Assembly (NCBI GenBank): GCA_963696625.1
Contig: CAVOKZ010000046.1
Location: forward strand, 59,621 to 123,620
Reading direction: 5' to 3'
Length of the DNA stretch: 64,000 bases
Source: JAWVFN01 sp963696625
GTDB taxonomy: Bacteria; Actinomycetota; Thermoleophilia; Solirubrobacterales; 70-9
The notes under the pieces are model-generated. The model worked only from the letters and a program-made list of their open reading frames with translations, made no database searches and was not told the DNA's origin. The position numbers and the translations under genes were made by a program. Shown one piece after another: positions 10,777 to 18,560 of this stretch (positions are counted from its first letter, which is position 1; every line of letters starts with the position of its first letter).

Positions 10777-11997
10777 ATGAGCACCGTGAATGGCATAGCG
10801 AACGGCGCGCGGCAAAATGGCGCCCGCGAGAAGAAGGTCCGCGTAGCGATCGTCGGCGTGGGCAACTGCGCCAGCTCGTTCGTACAGGGCGTCGAGTACT
10901 ACAAGAAGGCGAACCCGGACGAGCAGGTCCCGGGCCTGATGCACGTCGACCTCGGCGGCTACCACGTCAGCGACATCGAGTTCACGGCGGCCTTCGACAT
11001 CGACAAGGAGAAGGTCGGCAAGGACCTCTCCAAGGCGATCTTCTCCGGCCAGAACAACACGATCAAGTTCGCCGAGGTGCCCAAGCTCGGCGTCAAGGTC
11101 CACCGCGGCATGACCCACGACGGCCTCGGCAAGTACCTGAAGCAGAAGATCACCAAGGCTCCCGGCGAGACCGCGGACATCGTCGGCATCCTCCAGGACA
11201 CACAGACCGACGTTCTCGTCTGTTACCTGCCGGTCGGCTCCGAGGACGCGACCAAGTGGTACGTCGAGCAGGCGCTGGCCGCCGGCGTCGGCTTCGTCAA
11301 CTGTCTGCCGGTGTTCATCGCCCGCGAGGACTACTGGGACAAGCGCTTCGAGGAGGCCGGGCTGCCGATCATCGGCGACGACATCAAGTCCCAGGTCGGC
11401 GCCACCATCGTCCACCGCCAGCTCGCCCGCCTGTTCGCCGATCGCGGCGTGCGCATGGAGCGCACCTCGCAGCTCAACGTCGGCGGCAACATGGACTTCT
11501 ACAACATGCTCGAGCGCGAGCGGCTGGAGTCGAAGAAGATCTCGAAGACCAACGCGGTCACCAGCATCATGGACCACGAGCTGCCCCCTGATGATGTTTA
11601 CATCGGCCCCTCGGACTACGTGCCGTGGCTCACGGACCGCAAGTGGGCGCACATCCGGGTCGAGGGGCGCACCTTCGGCGACGTGCCGCTCAACGTCGAG
11701 CTCAAGCTCGAGGTCTGGGACTCGCCCAACTCGGCCGGGATCGTCATCGACGCCGTCCGCGCGATCAAGCTGGCGCTCAACCACGGCATTTCGGGCCAGC
11801 TCGACGGCCCCTCGAGCTACCTGATGAAGTCGCCGCACAACCAGCGGCCCGATCCGGTCGCCCGCGAGATGACCGAGGAGTTCATCTCCACCTATGCGCG
11901 TCAGCGCGGGCTGCCCGCCTCCAAGCCGAGGAAGGCCGAGGCGTCCTCGAAGGGCAAGAAGGCGAAGTCGAAGAAGAAGGCCAAGACCAAGTCTTGA
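10777..11997 (+). CDS. ino1: Inositol-3-phosphate synthase
   Basis: 406 aa. It converts glucose-6-phosphate to 1L-myo-inositol-3-phosphate with NAD as internal cofactor. The Rossmann start VRVAIVGVGNCASS is at residues ~19-32, and the family segments LGGYHVSDIEFTAAFDID and QLNVGGNMDFYNM are conserved. The ATG is preceded by AGGAGG about 10 nt upstream, an unusually strong Shine-Dalgarno for this window. The last ~25 residues are a Lys/Ser-rich tail. It supplies the head group for the phosphatidyltransferase immediately upstream. Confidence 0.95.
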   Translation: MSTVNGIANGARQNGAREKKVRVAIVGVGNCASSFVQGVEYYKKANPDEQVPGLMHVDLGGYHVSDIEFTAAFDIDKEKVGKDLSKAIFSGQNNTIKFAEVPKLGVKVHRGMTHDGLGKYLKQKITKAPGETADIVGILQDTQTDVLVCYLPVGSEDATKWYVEQALAAGVGFVNCLPVFIAREDYWDKRFEEAGLPIIGDDIKSQVGATIVHRQLARLFADRGVRMERTSQLNVGGNMDFYNMLERERLESKKISKTNAVTSIMDHELPPDDVYIGPSDYVPWLTDRKWAHIRVEGRTFGDVPLNVELKLEVWDSPNSAGIVIDAVRAIKLALNHGISGQLDGPSSYLMKSPHNQRPDPVAREMTEEFISTYARQRGLPASKPRKAEASSKGKKAKSKKKAKTKS

Positions 11998-12029
11998 GCC
12001 AGGAGCTCTAGGCGGGCACCGACCGCCTC

Positions 12030-12035
12030 TATGCT
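12030..12035 (+). promoter_or_regulatory. -10 box of a probably leaderless gene
   Basis: TATGCT followed by six bases and then the ATG at 12042. There is no Shine-Dalgarno in between, so transcription would begin at or next to the start codon. Confidence 0.45.
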
Positions 12036-12041
12036 CCGCCG

Positions 12042-13940
12042 ATGAGCGCCGGCGGGCCGTTTTCGATCGTCCAGGTGACGCCCCGGCCCTGGGGCGCCGG
12101 TCACGAGGTCAACGAGTTCGTCGGCCGCGTCTCGGAAGAGCTCGCCGCTCGCGGGCACCGGGTGCTGATCGCGGCCCCGAGCGGCTCCTCGCGCACCGAG
12201 ATCCGCGATTCGCGGCGTGCGATTCGCGAGGCGGCCGAGGATTCCGGCTCGCTCTACGTCCCCGGCGAGCCCCGGGTGTTGTCGCTGGGAGGCTCGCTGC
12301 CGCTTCCGAGCGGCCCCCGCCGCCGGCCCGCGCCCGTCGCCGTCGACGTCAGCCGCACCCTCGAGCTGCTGCTCACCTCGGCGGCGCCCGACTTCGTCCA
12401 CGTCCACGATCCCTTCGCCCCCAGCGCGTCCTCGGCGGCGCTGCGCCACTCGCTGTCGCTCAACATCGCCAGCTTCCACGAGCCCGCCGAGCGCGTGCTC
12501 TCGACCCAGGTCGCCCGCCCGCTGGTCGAGATCTTCTTCGGGCGGATCGACGGCCGCACGGCGTCGAACCGCGCCACCGGCGAGCTTCTCAACCGCTATT
12601 TCCCCGGTCCCTACGAGCTGATCCGCCCCGGCGCCGACCATGCCGAGCCGATCGTGCCTCGGGTCCCGGGGCGCTCCAGGATCGTCTATGTCGCGCGCGA
12701 GGAGCGTGGTGCGCTGCGGCTCTTCCTGCGCTCGCTGCGGCGGATGCCCGACGACCTCGACTGGGAGGCGTTGGTCTGGAGCGGCGTGCCCACCGACCTG
12801 ACCACCCGCGCGAGCAAGCGGGTTCGCGAGCGGGTGCGCGTCGTCGGCCCCCCCGACGGACACGAAGAGGGGTTCATCGCCGGGGCCGATGTCCTCGTCC
12901 TCGCCTCCGGCGGGGTTCGCGTGGCGCCTGGGCTGATCGGCAAGGCGTTCGCCGCCGGAGCCGTCCCGATCGTCTCCGACCTCGAGCTCTACCGCGAGCT
13001 CGCCGAGGACGGCGAGGCGGGGCTGCTCTTCCCGCCCGGCGACTTCCAGACGCTGCGGGCGCAGGTCGCGCGCGTGCTCGGCGAGTCCGGCCTGCGCGAG
13101 GGCCTGTTGCGCCGCGGCGCCGCGAGCGCCGCCGCCCACGGCTGGTCACGGGTCGCCGACCAGATCGAAGGCGTCTACGAGACTGCCGCCGCCCGCCGTC
13201 ACGACGGCGCCGGCGATGCCGCCGCGCGCAAGCGGCTCGGCGGCCGCGACTACATCCAGTGCGACCTGCACATGCACACCGATCATTCCCCCGACTGCGC
13301 GACCCCGGTCGAGGCTCTGGTCGACACCGCCAAGGAAGTCGGCCTCGGAGCGATCGCGGTGACCGACCACAACGAGGTCTCGGGGGCGTTCGCGGCCCGC
13401 GACTACGCCGAGAAGCTCGGCGGGCTGAAGGTGATCGTCGCCGAGGAGGTGAAGACCGCCGAGCAGGGTGAGGTGATCGGGCTGTTCCTGAAGGAGAAGA
13501 TCGAGCGGGGGATGTCGATGGCGGAGACGATCGCCGAGATCCGCCGCCAGGGCGGGCTCGTTTATGTACCCCATCCCTTCGACAGGCTGCACAGCGTGCC
13601 GGATTATGAGCACCTGATCGACATCGTCGAGGAGATCGACATCCTCGAGGTCTTCAACCCCCGCGTCGCCTTCTCCGGCTTCAACGAGGAGGCGGTTCGC
13701 TTCGCGCGCAAGTACCGGATCGTCCCCGGCGCCGGCTCCGACAGCCACGTCGCCCAGGGACTCGGCAGCGTTCGCACCCGCCTGCGGGACTTCGACGGGC
13801 CGGCCGAGTTCCTCGAGGCGATGCGCGACGCCGACATCGTCCGCAAGCACAAGAACCTCGTGTACGTTCAGGCACTGAAGTTCCTCCAGACAAGCGGCGG
13901 CCGCGGCGGCAAGCAATTGTCCAAGACAGGCAAGAGTTGA
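12042..13940 (+). CDS. Fusion of a GT4-like glycosyltransferase with a PHP-domain phosphoesterase
   Basis: 632 aa in one uninterrupted frame. Residues ~8-395 are a GT-B fold glycosyltransferase of the GT4 type: the opening FSIVQVTPRPWGAGHEVNEF, the mid-part DFVHVHDPF, and the donor-binding half with EGFIAGADVLVLAS and GEAGLLFPPGDF. Residues ~403-600 are a PHP metal hydrolase with DLHMHTDHSPD, AVTDHNEVSG, VPHPFDR and GAGSDSHV, supplying the usual His/Asp metal ligands. Location after ino1 suggests action on inositol lipids, for example a PimA-like glycosyl transfer with a coupled phosphate removal. That role is inference; the two domains are clear. Confidence 0.85.
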   Translation: MSAGGPFSIVQVTPRPWGAGHEVNEFVGRVSEELAARGHRVLIAAPSGSSRTEIRDSRRAIREAAEDSGSLYVPGEPRVLSLGGSLPLPSGPRRRPAPVAVDVSRTLELLLTSAAPDFVHVHDPFAPSASSAALRHSLSLNIASFHEPAERVLSTQVARPLVEIFFGRIDGRTASNRATGELLNRYFPGPYELIRPGADHAEPIVPRVPGRSRIVYVAREERGALRLFLRSLRRMPDDLDWEALVWSGVPTDLTTRASKRVRERVRVVGPPDGHEEGFIAGADVLVLASGGVRVAPGLIGKAFAAGAVPIVSDLELYRELAEDGEAGLLFPPGDFQTLRAQVARVLGESGLREGLLRRGAASAAAHGWSRVADQIEGVYETAAARRHDGAGDAAARKRLGGRDYIQCDLHMHTDHSPDCATPVEALVDTAKEVGLGAIAVTDHNEVSGAFAARDYAEKLGGLKVIVAEEVKTAEQGEVIGLFLKEKIERGMSMAETIAEIRRQGGLVYVPHPFDRLHSVPDYEHLIDIVEEIDILEVFNPRVAFSGFNEEAVRFARKYRIVPGAGSDSHVAQGLGSVRTRLRDFDGPAEFLEAMRDADIVRKHKNLVYVQALKFLQTSGGRGGKQLSKTGKS

Positions 13941-14593
13941 TGCAGCCGAAGGGAGCCGATCGGGCGATGAAGAAGACACATCGGACGGTGCCGGCGACAG
14001 ACGACGAGATCAAGGAGAAGTACCTCGAGCGCGCGATCCGCGAGCTCAATCAAGTGAGCGACGATCTCGCCGCCTGCGAGCACTGCCCGCGCGGCAACCT
14101 GATGCCGGTGCTCGGCTCGGGCCACCCGCAGGCCGACATCTTCATGCTCAAGCACTCGCCCACCGCGGCGGAGATCGAGGAGGGCGTCGCCTTCTACGGC
14201 CGCGCCGGCAACGCGCTGATGAAGAGCTTCAAGCGCCTCGGGATCGACCCGATCGTCGTCTTCGGCACCCTCTGCGTCAAGTGCCCGACCGCCGACCCCG
14301 AGTTCGCCGCCGAGGAGTGCATAGCCCGGGTCGCCGAGGAGATCGCGATCGTCCAGCCTCGGATCGTCGTCGTCATGGGCGAGAAGGCGCTCACCGTCCT
14401 CAACCGGCTCGACCTGCCGCTTGCCGAGCCGATCAGCGGCGAGCCCGGCGAGATCCAGCGGATGACGCCGACGATCGAGGCGCTCTACGTGCCGGACATC
14501 GACGACTCGCTCGACGAGGAGAGGGCCAAGCAGCGTTTCTGGTCGGCGCTGCGCCGGCTCGGCGAGTGGTACGCGGACCTGCCGCCGTACTAG
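13940..14593 (+). CDS. Uracil-DNA-glycosylase-like protein with degenerate catalytic motifs
   Basis: 217 aa. The ATG overlaps the previous stop (TGATG); an ATG at 13967 is an alternative start. The fold markers of family 4 UDGs are present: CEHCPRG, a second Cys pair near CVKCPTADPEFAAEEC that would complete an Fe-S site, FYGRAGNALM in motif A, and QPRIVVVMGEKAL. The catalytic GEAPG of motif A is replaced by LKHSP, and the HPS motif near the C-terminus is absent (VPDIDD in that place). It is probably not a standard uracil glycosylase; a binding or altered-specificity role is possible. Confidence 0.7.
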   Translation: MQPKGADRAMKKTHRTVPATDDEIKEKYLERAIRELNQVSDDLAACEHCPRGNLMPVLGSGHPQADIFMLKHSPTAAEIEEGVAFYGRAGNALMKSFKRLGIDPIVVFGTLCVKCPTADPEFAAEECIARVAEEIAIVQPRIVVVMGEKALTVLNRLDLPLAEPISGEPGEIQRMTPTIEALYVPDIDDSLDEERAKQRFWSALRRLGEWYADLPPY

Positions 14594-14636
14594 ACGACGA
14601 TACAAACCTGGGCGATCGCACCGGGGAGAGCTGTGT

Positions 14637-15419
14637 TCAGCGCGGTGCGGCAGCTTCGGCGACGGCGCTCATCGCCTCGAGGTTCCCCGAGGCGAGGGCG
14701 CGGACGACGATCACGTCGAGCGCCTCATACGCGGCGAGCGCCTTCTGCGCCTCGCCGGCGTCCTTGGCGGCGATGCCGACCGTGCCCTCCTCGGCGCCGA
14801 GGCGCGCGAAGTGGTTGATGTAGCCCTCGTGGAGGTTTCGGTAGAAGACCTCTTCCTTGGCTAGCCGCTCGGCGGCGTCGCCGCCGAGCGCGGTGCGCAC
14901 GTACCCGAGCACGGGCGGCGGCGGGTCTCGGTGGGCCTCCTTGGCGCCGAACTGGACGTTGCCCTTGGCGCCGGTGATGAAGTCGGGCGTCATCCAGTTG
15001 ACGAAGACGCCGTCATAGGCGGCTCCGCCGAGCGCGCACATCTTCGGGCCCATCGCCGACAACTCGAGGGAGACGCCGCCGAGCTTCTCGCGCAGCTCCG
15101 GCAGGACCTCGCGCATCCGCGTCACCGCCTTCTTCTCCAAGCCGGAGGCGACCGCGAGGTGGAGGCGCTGCCTGGGCAGACCCAGCCGCTCGATGTCGGC
15201 GGCGAGGTCCTCGGGGCTGTGGCGGTCGACCGCGATCGTGACGCCGAGGTCGAGCGAGTCCGAGCCCTCGGCGAAGGCGGCGAGGGTCTCGAGCCCGCTC
15301 GCGAGCGGGGTGTCGTTGGACCAGATCGAGGCGTAGCCGAGCTGCTCGGCCCTCGAGGCAAGCGGGGTCGCCACGGCGGGGTCGAGGCCTGCGGCCACTC
15401 CGAAACCGCGCTCGCTCAT
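14637..15419 (-). CDS. Luciferase-like (F420/flavin-dependent) oxidoreductase
   Basis: 260 aa from ATG 15419; the ATG overlaps the rlmD stop (ATGA). The sequence shows the TIM-barrel pattern of the luciferase-like monooxygenase family: RAEQLGYASIWSNDT, LDLGVTIAVDRHSPEDLAADI and a late RTALGGDA segment, though it is shorter than the typical ~330 aa. In actinobacteria most of these use F420. The substrate cannot be inferred. Translationally coupled to rlmD and convergent with the UDG-like gene. Confidence 0.7.
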   Translation of the reverse strand: MSERGFGVAAGLDPAVATPLASRAEQLGYASIWSNDTPLASGLETLAAFAEGSDSLDLGVTIAVDRHSPEDLAADIERLGLPRQRLHLAVASGLEKKAVTRMREVLPELREKLGGVSLELSAMGPKMCALGGAAYDGVFVNWMTPDFITGAKGNVQFGAKEAHRDPPPPVLGYVRTALGGDAAERLAKEEVFYRNLHEGYINHFARLGAEEGTVGIAAKDAGEAQKALAAYEALDVIVVRALASGNLEAMSAVAEAAAPR

Positions 15420-16762
15420 GGCTTCTCCAGCAGCGCCACGCACTCGATGTGCGGGGTCTGGGGGAACATGTCGACGGGCTTCACGCGGCGCAGCCTATAG
15501 CCGGCCTCCTCGAGCTGAGCGGCGTTGGGCGCCAGCGTCGTCGGGTTGCACGAGACGTAGACGATCCGCGGCGCCTCGCACTCGATCACGCGGCGGACGA
15601 TCTTCTGCGAGAGCCCGGCGCGGGGCGGGTCGACGACGACGAGGTCGGGCTTGCCCTCGGCCTCGACCAGCGGCCTGATGCCGGTGCGGGCGTCGGCGGC
15701 GACGAAGCGCGCGTTGCCGATCCCGTTGAGCTCCGCGTTGTGCTCGGCGTCGGCGACGGCCTCGGGGACGATCTCAATCCCGAGCACCTCGCCGGCGTGC
15801 GGGGCCAGCGTCAATCCCAGGGTCCCGATCCCGCAGTAGAGGTCGAAGACCCGCCCGCCGCCGTCGAGGCCGGCCATCTCGGCGGCGATGCCGTAGAGCC
15901 GCTCGGCCATCTCGGTGTTGGTCTGAAAGAAGGCGGGGTGGGAGATCTCGAAGCGCAGGCCGCACAGCTCCTCGGTGAGGCGCTCGGCGCCGAGCACGCC
16001 GGTCGGGCCGTCGGTGCCGCCGGCGGGGCCGTCGATCACCGTGTGCAGGTCCACCGGCGGCTTCGGGATCGCCTCGGCGGACGTGACCAGCCGCGTCTGC
16101 AGCTCGCCGGTGCGGCGCCCCTCGCGGACGACCAGGTTGCGCAGCGCCCCGCGCTCGGCGCGGCGGTCATAGCCCGAGAGGGCCTGCTCCCGGCCCCAGG
16201 CGCGGATCTCGTTTCGCTTTGCGTTGTTGGCCTCCGAGGCGAGCAGGCAGTCCTCGGCGTCGACGATCTCGTCCCACCGGCCCCGCGCGTGGAAGCCGAG
16301 CACCAGCTCGCCGCCGCGCTCGCCGAAGCTGTACTCGAGCTTGTTTCGATAGCGCCAGCGCTCGGTGGCGGGCTCGATCGGCTCGAGCTCGAAGCCGTCG
16401 AGACCGCCGATCCGCCGCAGCGCGTCCTCCACCTGCTGCTGCTTCTCGGCGAGCTGGCGCTCGTAGGCGAGCCCCTGCCACGGGGCGCCGGGGCACGACT
16501 CGCCGCCGTGGTCGCAGCGGTCGGGGACCCGCTCGGGGCTCGGCTCGAGCAACTCGATCACCCGGGCCTCGGCGAAGCGCCGCTTCGGCTTGGTCACCTC
16601 GGCCCGCACGCGGTCTCCGGGCAGGGCGCCCGCGACGAAGACGACGAAGCCGTCGGCGCGCGCGACGCCGCGCCCGCCGTAGGCGAGCGAGTCGATCTCG
16701 AGTTCGAGCGACATCCCCCGGTGGGGGCGTGCAGGTTTCGCGGCTTCCGGCGGCTCGCTCAT
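15416..16762 (-). CDS. rlmD: 23S rRNA (uracil-C5)-methyltransferase
   Basis: 448 aa. Domain order matches RumA/RlmD: an N-terminal TRAM/OB domain (residues ~17-75, LELEIDSLAYGGRGVARADG), a Cys-containing segment CDHGGESCPGAPWQ, then a SAM-binding Rossmann domain with DLYCGIGTLGLTLA. The VVDPPRAGLS motif and the catalytic cysteine in IVYVSCNPTTLA close the active site. It methylates a specific uridine of 23S rRNA. The exact position is not decided by sequence, and tRNA-specific TrmA-like activity is an alternative. Confidence 0.88.
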   Translation of the reverse strand: MSEPPEAAKPARPHRGMSLELEIDSLAYGGRGVARADGFVVFVAGALPGDRVRAEVTKPKRRFAEARVIELLEPSPERVPDRCDHGGESCPGAPWQGLAYERQLAEKQQQVEDALRRIGGLDGFELEPIEPATERWRYRNKLEYSFGERGGELVLGFHARGRWDEIVDAEDCLLASEANNAKRNEIRAWGREQALSGYDRRAERGALRNLVVREGRRTGELQTRLVTSAEAIPKPPVDLHTVIDGPAGGTDGPTGVLGAERLTEELCGLRFEISHPAFFQTNTEMAERLYGIAAEMAGLDGGGRVFDLYCGIGTLGLTLAPHAGEVLGIEIVPEAVADAEHNAELNGIGNARFVAADARTGIRPLVEAEGKPDLVVVDPPRAGLSQKIVRRVIECEAPRIVYVSCNPTTLAPNAAQLEEAGYRLRRVKPVDMFPQTPHIECVALLEKP

Positions 16763-16825
16763 GGGCCAAGCATGGTCGCACCGGGTAGGGTTTCAGCGCG
16801 TTCACTACGGAGAGGAGCCGGCTCG

Positions 16826-17152
16826 ATGGCTGACAGCGGAGATAGTCCGATCGACAAGGTCACAGAGAACCTGCAGAAGGCGCTCGAGGATCTGCGCAGC
16901 GCGGGCGAGAAGGCGACCGGCGATGTGCGCACGCGCATCGACGACGCCGTAAAGCGGGTCACTGACGCTTCAGATCAGGCGCGTTCGGGCGCGCAGGACC
17001 AGATCGCCAGCTTCCGCGAGGTGCTGGAGAAGGCGACGGAGGACGTCCGCGCGCAGCTCGCCAAGCTGGCGATCCGGGCCCAGGACTCAGTCGAAACGCT
17101 GGAGTCGCTGCAGAAGGACATCGAGGACCGGCTCGAGGAGCTGCGGAAGTAG
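16826..17152 (+). CDS. Small coiled-coil (phasin-like) protein
   Basis: 108 aa from ATG 16826, preceded by GGAGAGGAG. Almost the whole protein is charged amphipathic helix with heptad-like spacing (DKVTENLQKALEDLRSAGEK, then ETLESLQKDIEDRLEELRK). No catalytic motif. The composition resembles phasins or other granule/membrane-associated helical proteins. It is convergent with another coiled-coil gene (17223-17711), the two separated by hairpin repeat copy C. Confidence 0.6.
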   Translation: MADSGDSPIDKVTENLQKALEDLRSAGEKATGDVRTRIDDAVKRVTDASDQARSGAQDQIASFREVLEKATEDVRAQLAKLAIRAQDSVETLESLQKDIEDRLEELRK

Positions 17153-17159
17153 ACATCAA

Positions 17160-17195
17160 CCGGCGCCTCCTCCGCTTCGCGTCCGGGGGCGCCGG
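17160..17195 (+). repeat. Dispersed hairpin repeat, copy C
   Basis: Arms CCGGCGCC and GGCGCCGG enclose TCCTCCGCTTCGCGTCCGGG. Similarity to copy D extends beyond the hairpin, from ACATCAACC before it to GAATGGCCC after it (about 17153-17225). It lies between two convergent genes. Confidence 0.7.
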
Positions 17196-17222
17196 GGGAG
17201 GGCTCTCCACGAATGGCCCTTA

Positions 17223-17711
17223 TCAGCCGGTCTGTTGCTTCAGTTTGCGCTCGAGCGCGCGGAGGACGCCGACGCGGTTGCGGTTCGCGATCTCGTAGTC
17301 GCGGATGCGTTCGAGCTGGTCGGTGCTCAACTCGGGCAGGCGGTTGTTGATCTGCGGCACGCTGAGCTGGTCGTAGGCGCTGATCGGAAAGCCGGGCAGC
17401 TTGGCCTTGCGGCGGACACGGTCGGCTTTCGCCAGCGGCTGGTCAACGCGGTCGCGGACGGCCTTGCGGGTGCTCTCGACCCGTGACTGTGCGCCGGAGG
17501 CGACCGGCTCGAGCGTCTTCAGCAGCTCCTCGGCCTCCTCGCGGCCGCGGGTGAGGAGGCGGCCGAGCATCTCCTCGGCGTCGCGGCGCGTCATCCGCCC
17601 GCGGCGAACGGCGTCGTCGATCACCTCCTGAAGCTTCTCGCGCGAGATCGTGACGCTCTTCTCGAGCGCCTCGCGGAAGGCCTGGATGCTGGGGTCGGGC
17701 GTCGGCGGCAT
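17223..17711 (-). CDS. Conserved coiled-coil protein
   Basis: 162 aa from ATG 17711; a TTG at 17720 is an alternative. Residues ~1-75 are helical and charged (REKLQEVIDDAVRRGRMTRR, RDAEEMLGRLLTRGREEAEE). The C-terminal ~55 residues form a compact segment reading LPGFPISAYDQLSVPQINNR, then LSTDQLERIRDYE and NRNRVGVLRALERKL, a pattern I recognise from conserved actinobacterial proteins of unknown function. It may pair with the convergent coiled-coil protein. It starts 9 bp after the nuclease-family gene upstream. Confidence 0.65.
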   Translation of the reverse strand: MPPTPDPSIQAFREALEKSVTISREKLQEVIDDAVRRGRMTRRDAEEMLGRLLTRGREEAEELLKTLEPVASGAQSRVESTRKAVRDRVDQPLAKADRVRRKAKLPGFPISAYDQLSVPQINNRLPELSTDQLERIRDYEIANRNRVGVLRALERKLKQQTG

Positions 17712-17720
17712 CGCCGTCAA

Positions 17721-18539
17721 CTATCCCACACCGGAAAATCGCGCCGTCACCGGATTGTGGTCGGCGAGGCGGATCTTCAGCCCGGTGTCGGGGTCAACGA
17801 TGTCGCGGGCCTCGGGCGCCCACGCCTTCGGCGGCTCGACGATCTCGAGCCCGCGCGAGAGCAGGTGGCTGAGGCGCTCGGGCGCCGTCGGCGGGCCGAG
17901 CGCAAACCGCTCGGCGAGCTCGTCGAAGACCTCGCTCGCCTTCGGGCGCACGTTGAAGTCGCCGCCGAAGATCAGCGGGCCGGTGCCGGCGAAGTCCGAG
18001 GCGATCTGCGCGCCCGCGAGAAGCTCGGCCTCGGCCGACGACGGCTTGGTGCTGACGTGGAGGTTGGCGACGCAGACGCCGGATTCGAGCCGCGTCAGCC
18101 CCATCACCCGCAGCTCGGGGCGGCGGGTGAGGGTCACCCGCTCGCGCTCGGCGATCGCCCCGGCGTCGCCGCGGAACAGCGCCGTGTTCGAGCCGCCCTC
18201 CCAGGCGCCGAGCAGGTCGGGCCGCCAGCGGCCGATCAGTGAGGTCAGCGGCTGCAGCCAGTTGCGGCCGCTGAGCGCGCGGTGGGCCTCGGCCCCGCAG
18301 GCGTGCGCCATGCGCCCCTTCCAGCTGGGCGGGAACTCCTGGAAGATCGCGATGTCCCAAGCGGTGCGGTCGATCATCTCGGCGAAGAGATCGAACAGGT
18401 CCCAGTTGGTCTGCTCGTACTCGGACCCGAGGCGGGGCCCGCGGCGGAAGCTGCCCTTGTGGGCGCGAACCTGAAGCTCCTTCTCCGGTGGCCAATCCCG
18501 CCCATGGAAGACGTTCCAGGTCATTGCCTTCAGTTGCAC
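17721..18539 (-). CDS. Endonuclease/exonuclease/phosphatase-family protein, cytoplasmic
   Basis: 272 aa from GTG 18539; ATG 18524 is the alternative, but the GTG keeps the first beta strand (VQLKAMTWNVFHGR). EEP motifs are complete: TWNVFHG, IFQEFPPSW (metal Glu), VANLHVSTK, IFGGDFNVRP (catalytic Asp and Asn) and LADHNPVTA (Asp-His). There is no signal peptide, unlike the secreted EEP protein at 2835. It is divergent from argF with only 21 bp between the two start codons. Confidence 0.75.
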   Translation of the reverse strand: MQLKAMTWNVFHGRDWPPEKELQVRAHKGSFRRGPRLGSEYEQTNWDLFDLFAEMIDRTAWDIAIFQEFPPSWKGRMAHACGAEAHRALSGRNWLQPLTSLIGRWRPDLLGAWEGGSNTALFRGDAGAIAERERVTLTRRPELRVMGLTRLESGVCVANLHVSTKPSSAEAELLAGAQIASDFAGTGPLIFGGDFNVRPKASEVFDELAERFALGPPTAPERLSHLLSRGLEIVEPPKAWAPEARDIVDPDTGLKIRLADHNPVTARFSGVG

Positions 18540-18544
18540 GCGCG

Positions 18545-18551
18545 TAGTATC
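18545..18551. promoter_or_regulatory. Overlapping divergent -10 boxes between argF and the nuclease gene
   Basis: TAGTAT on the plus strand (10 nt before GTG 18561) overlaps GATACT on the minus strand (6 nt before GTG 18539). Two polymerases could not occupy both at once. Confidence 0.35.
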
Positions 18552-18560
18552 GGCGGCTTC

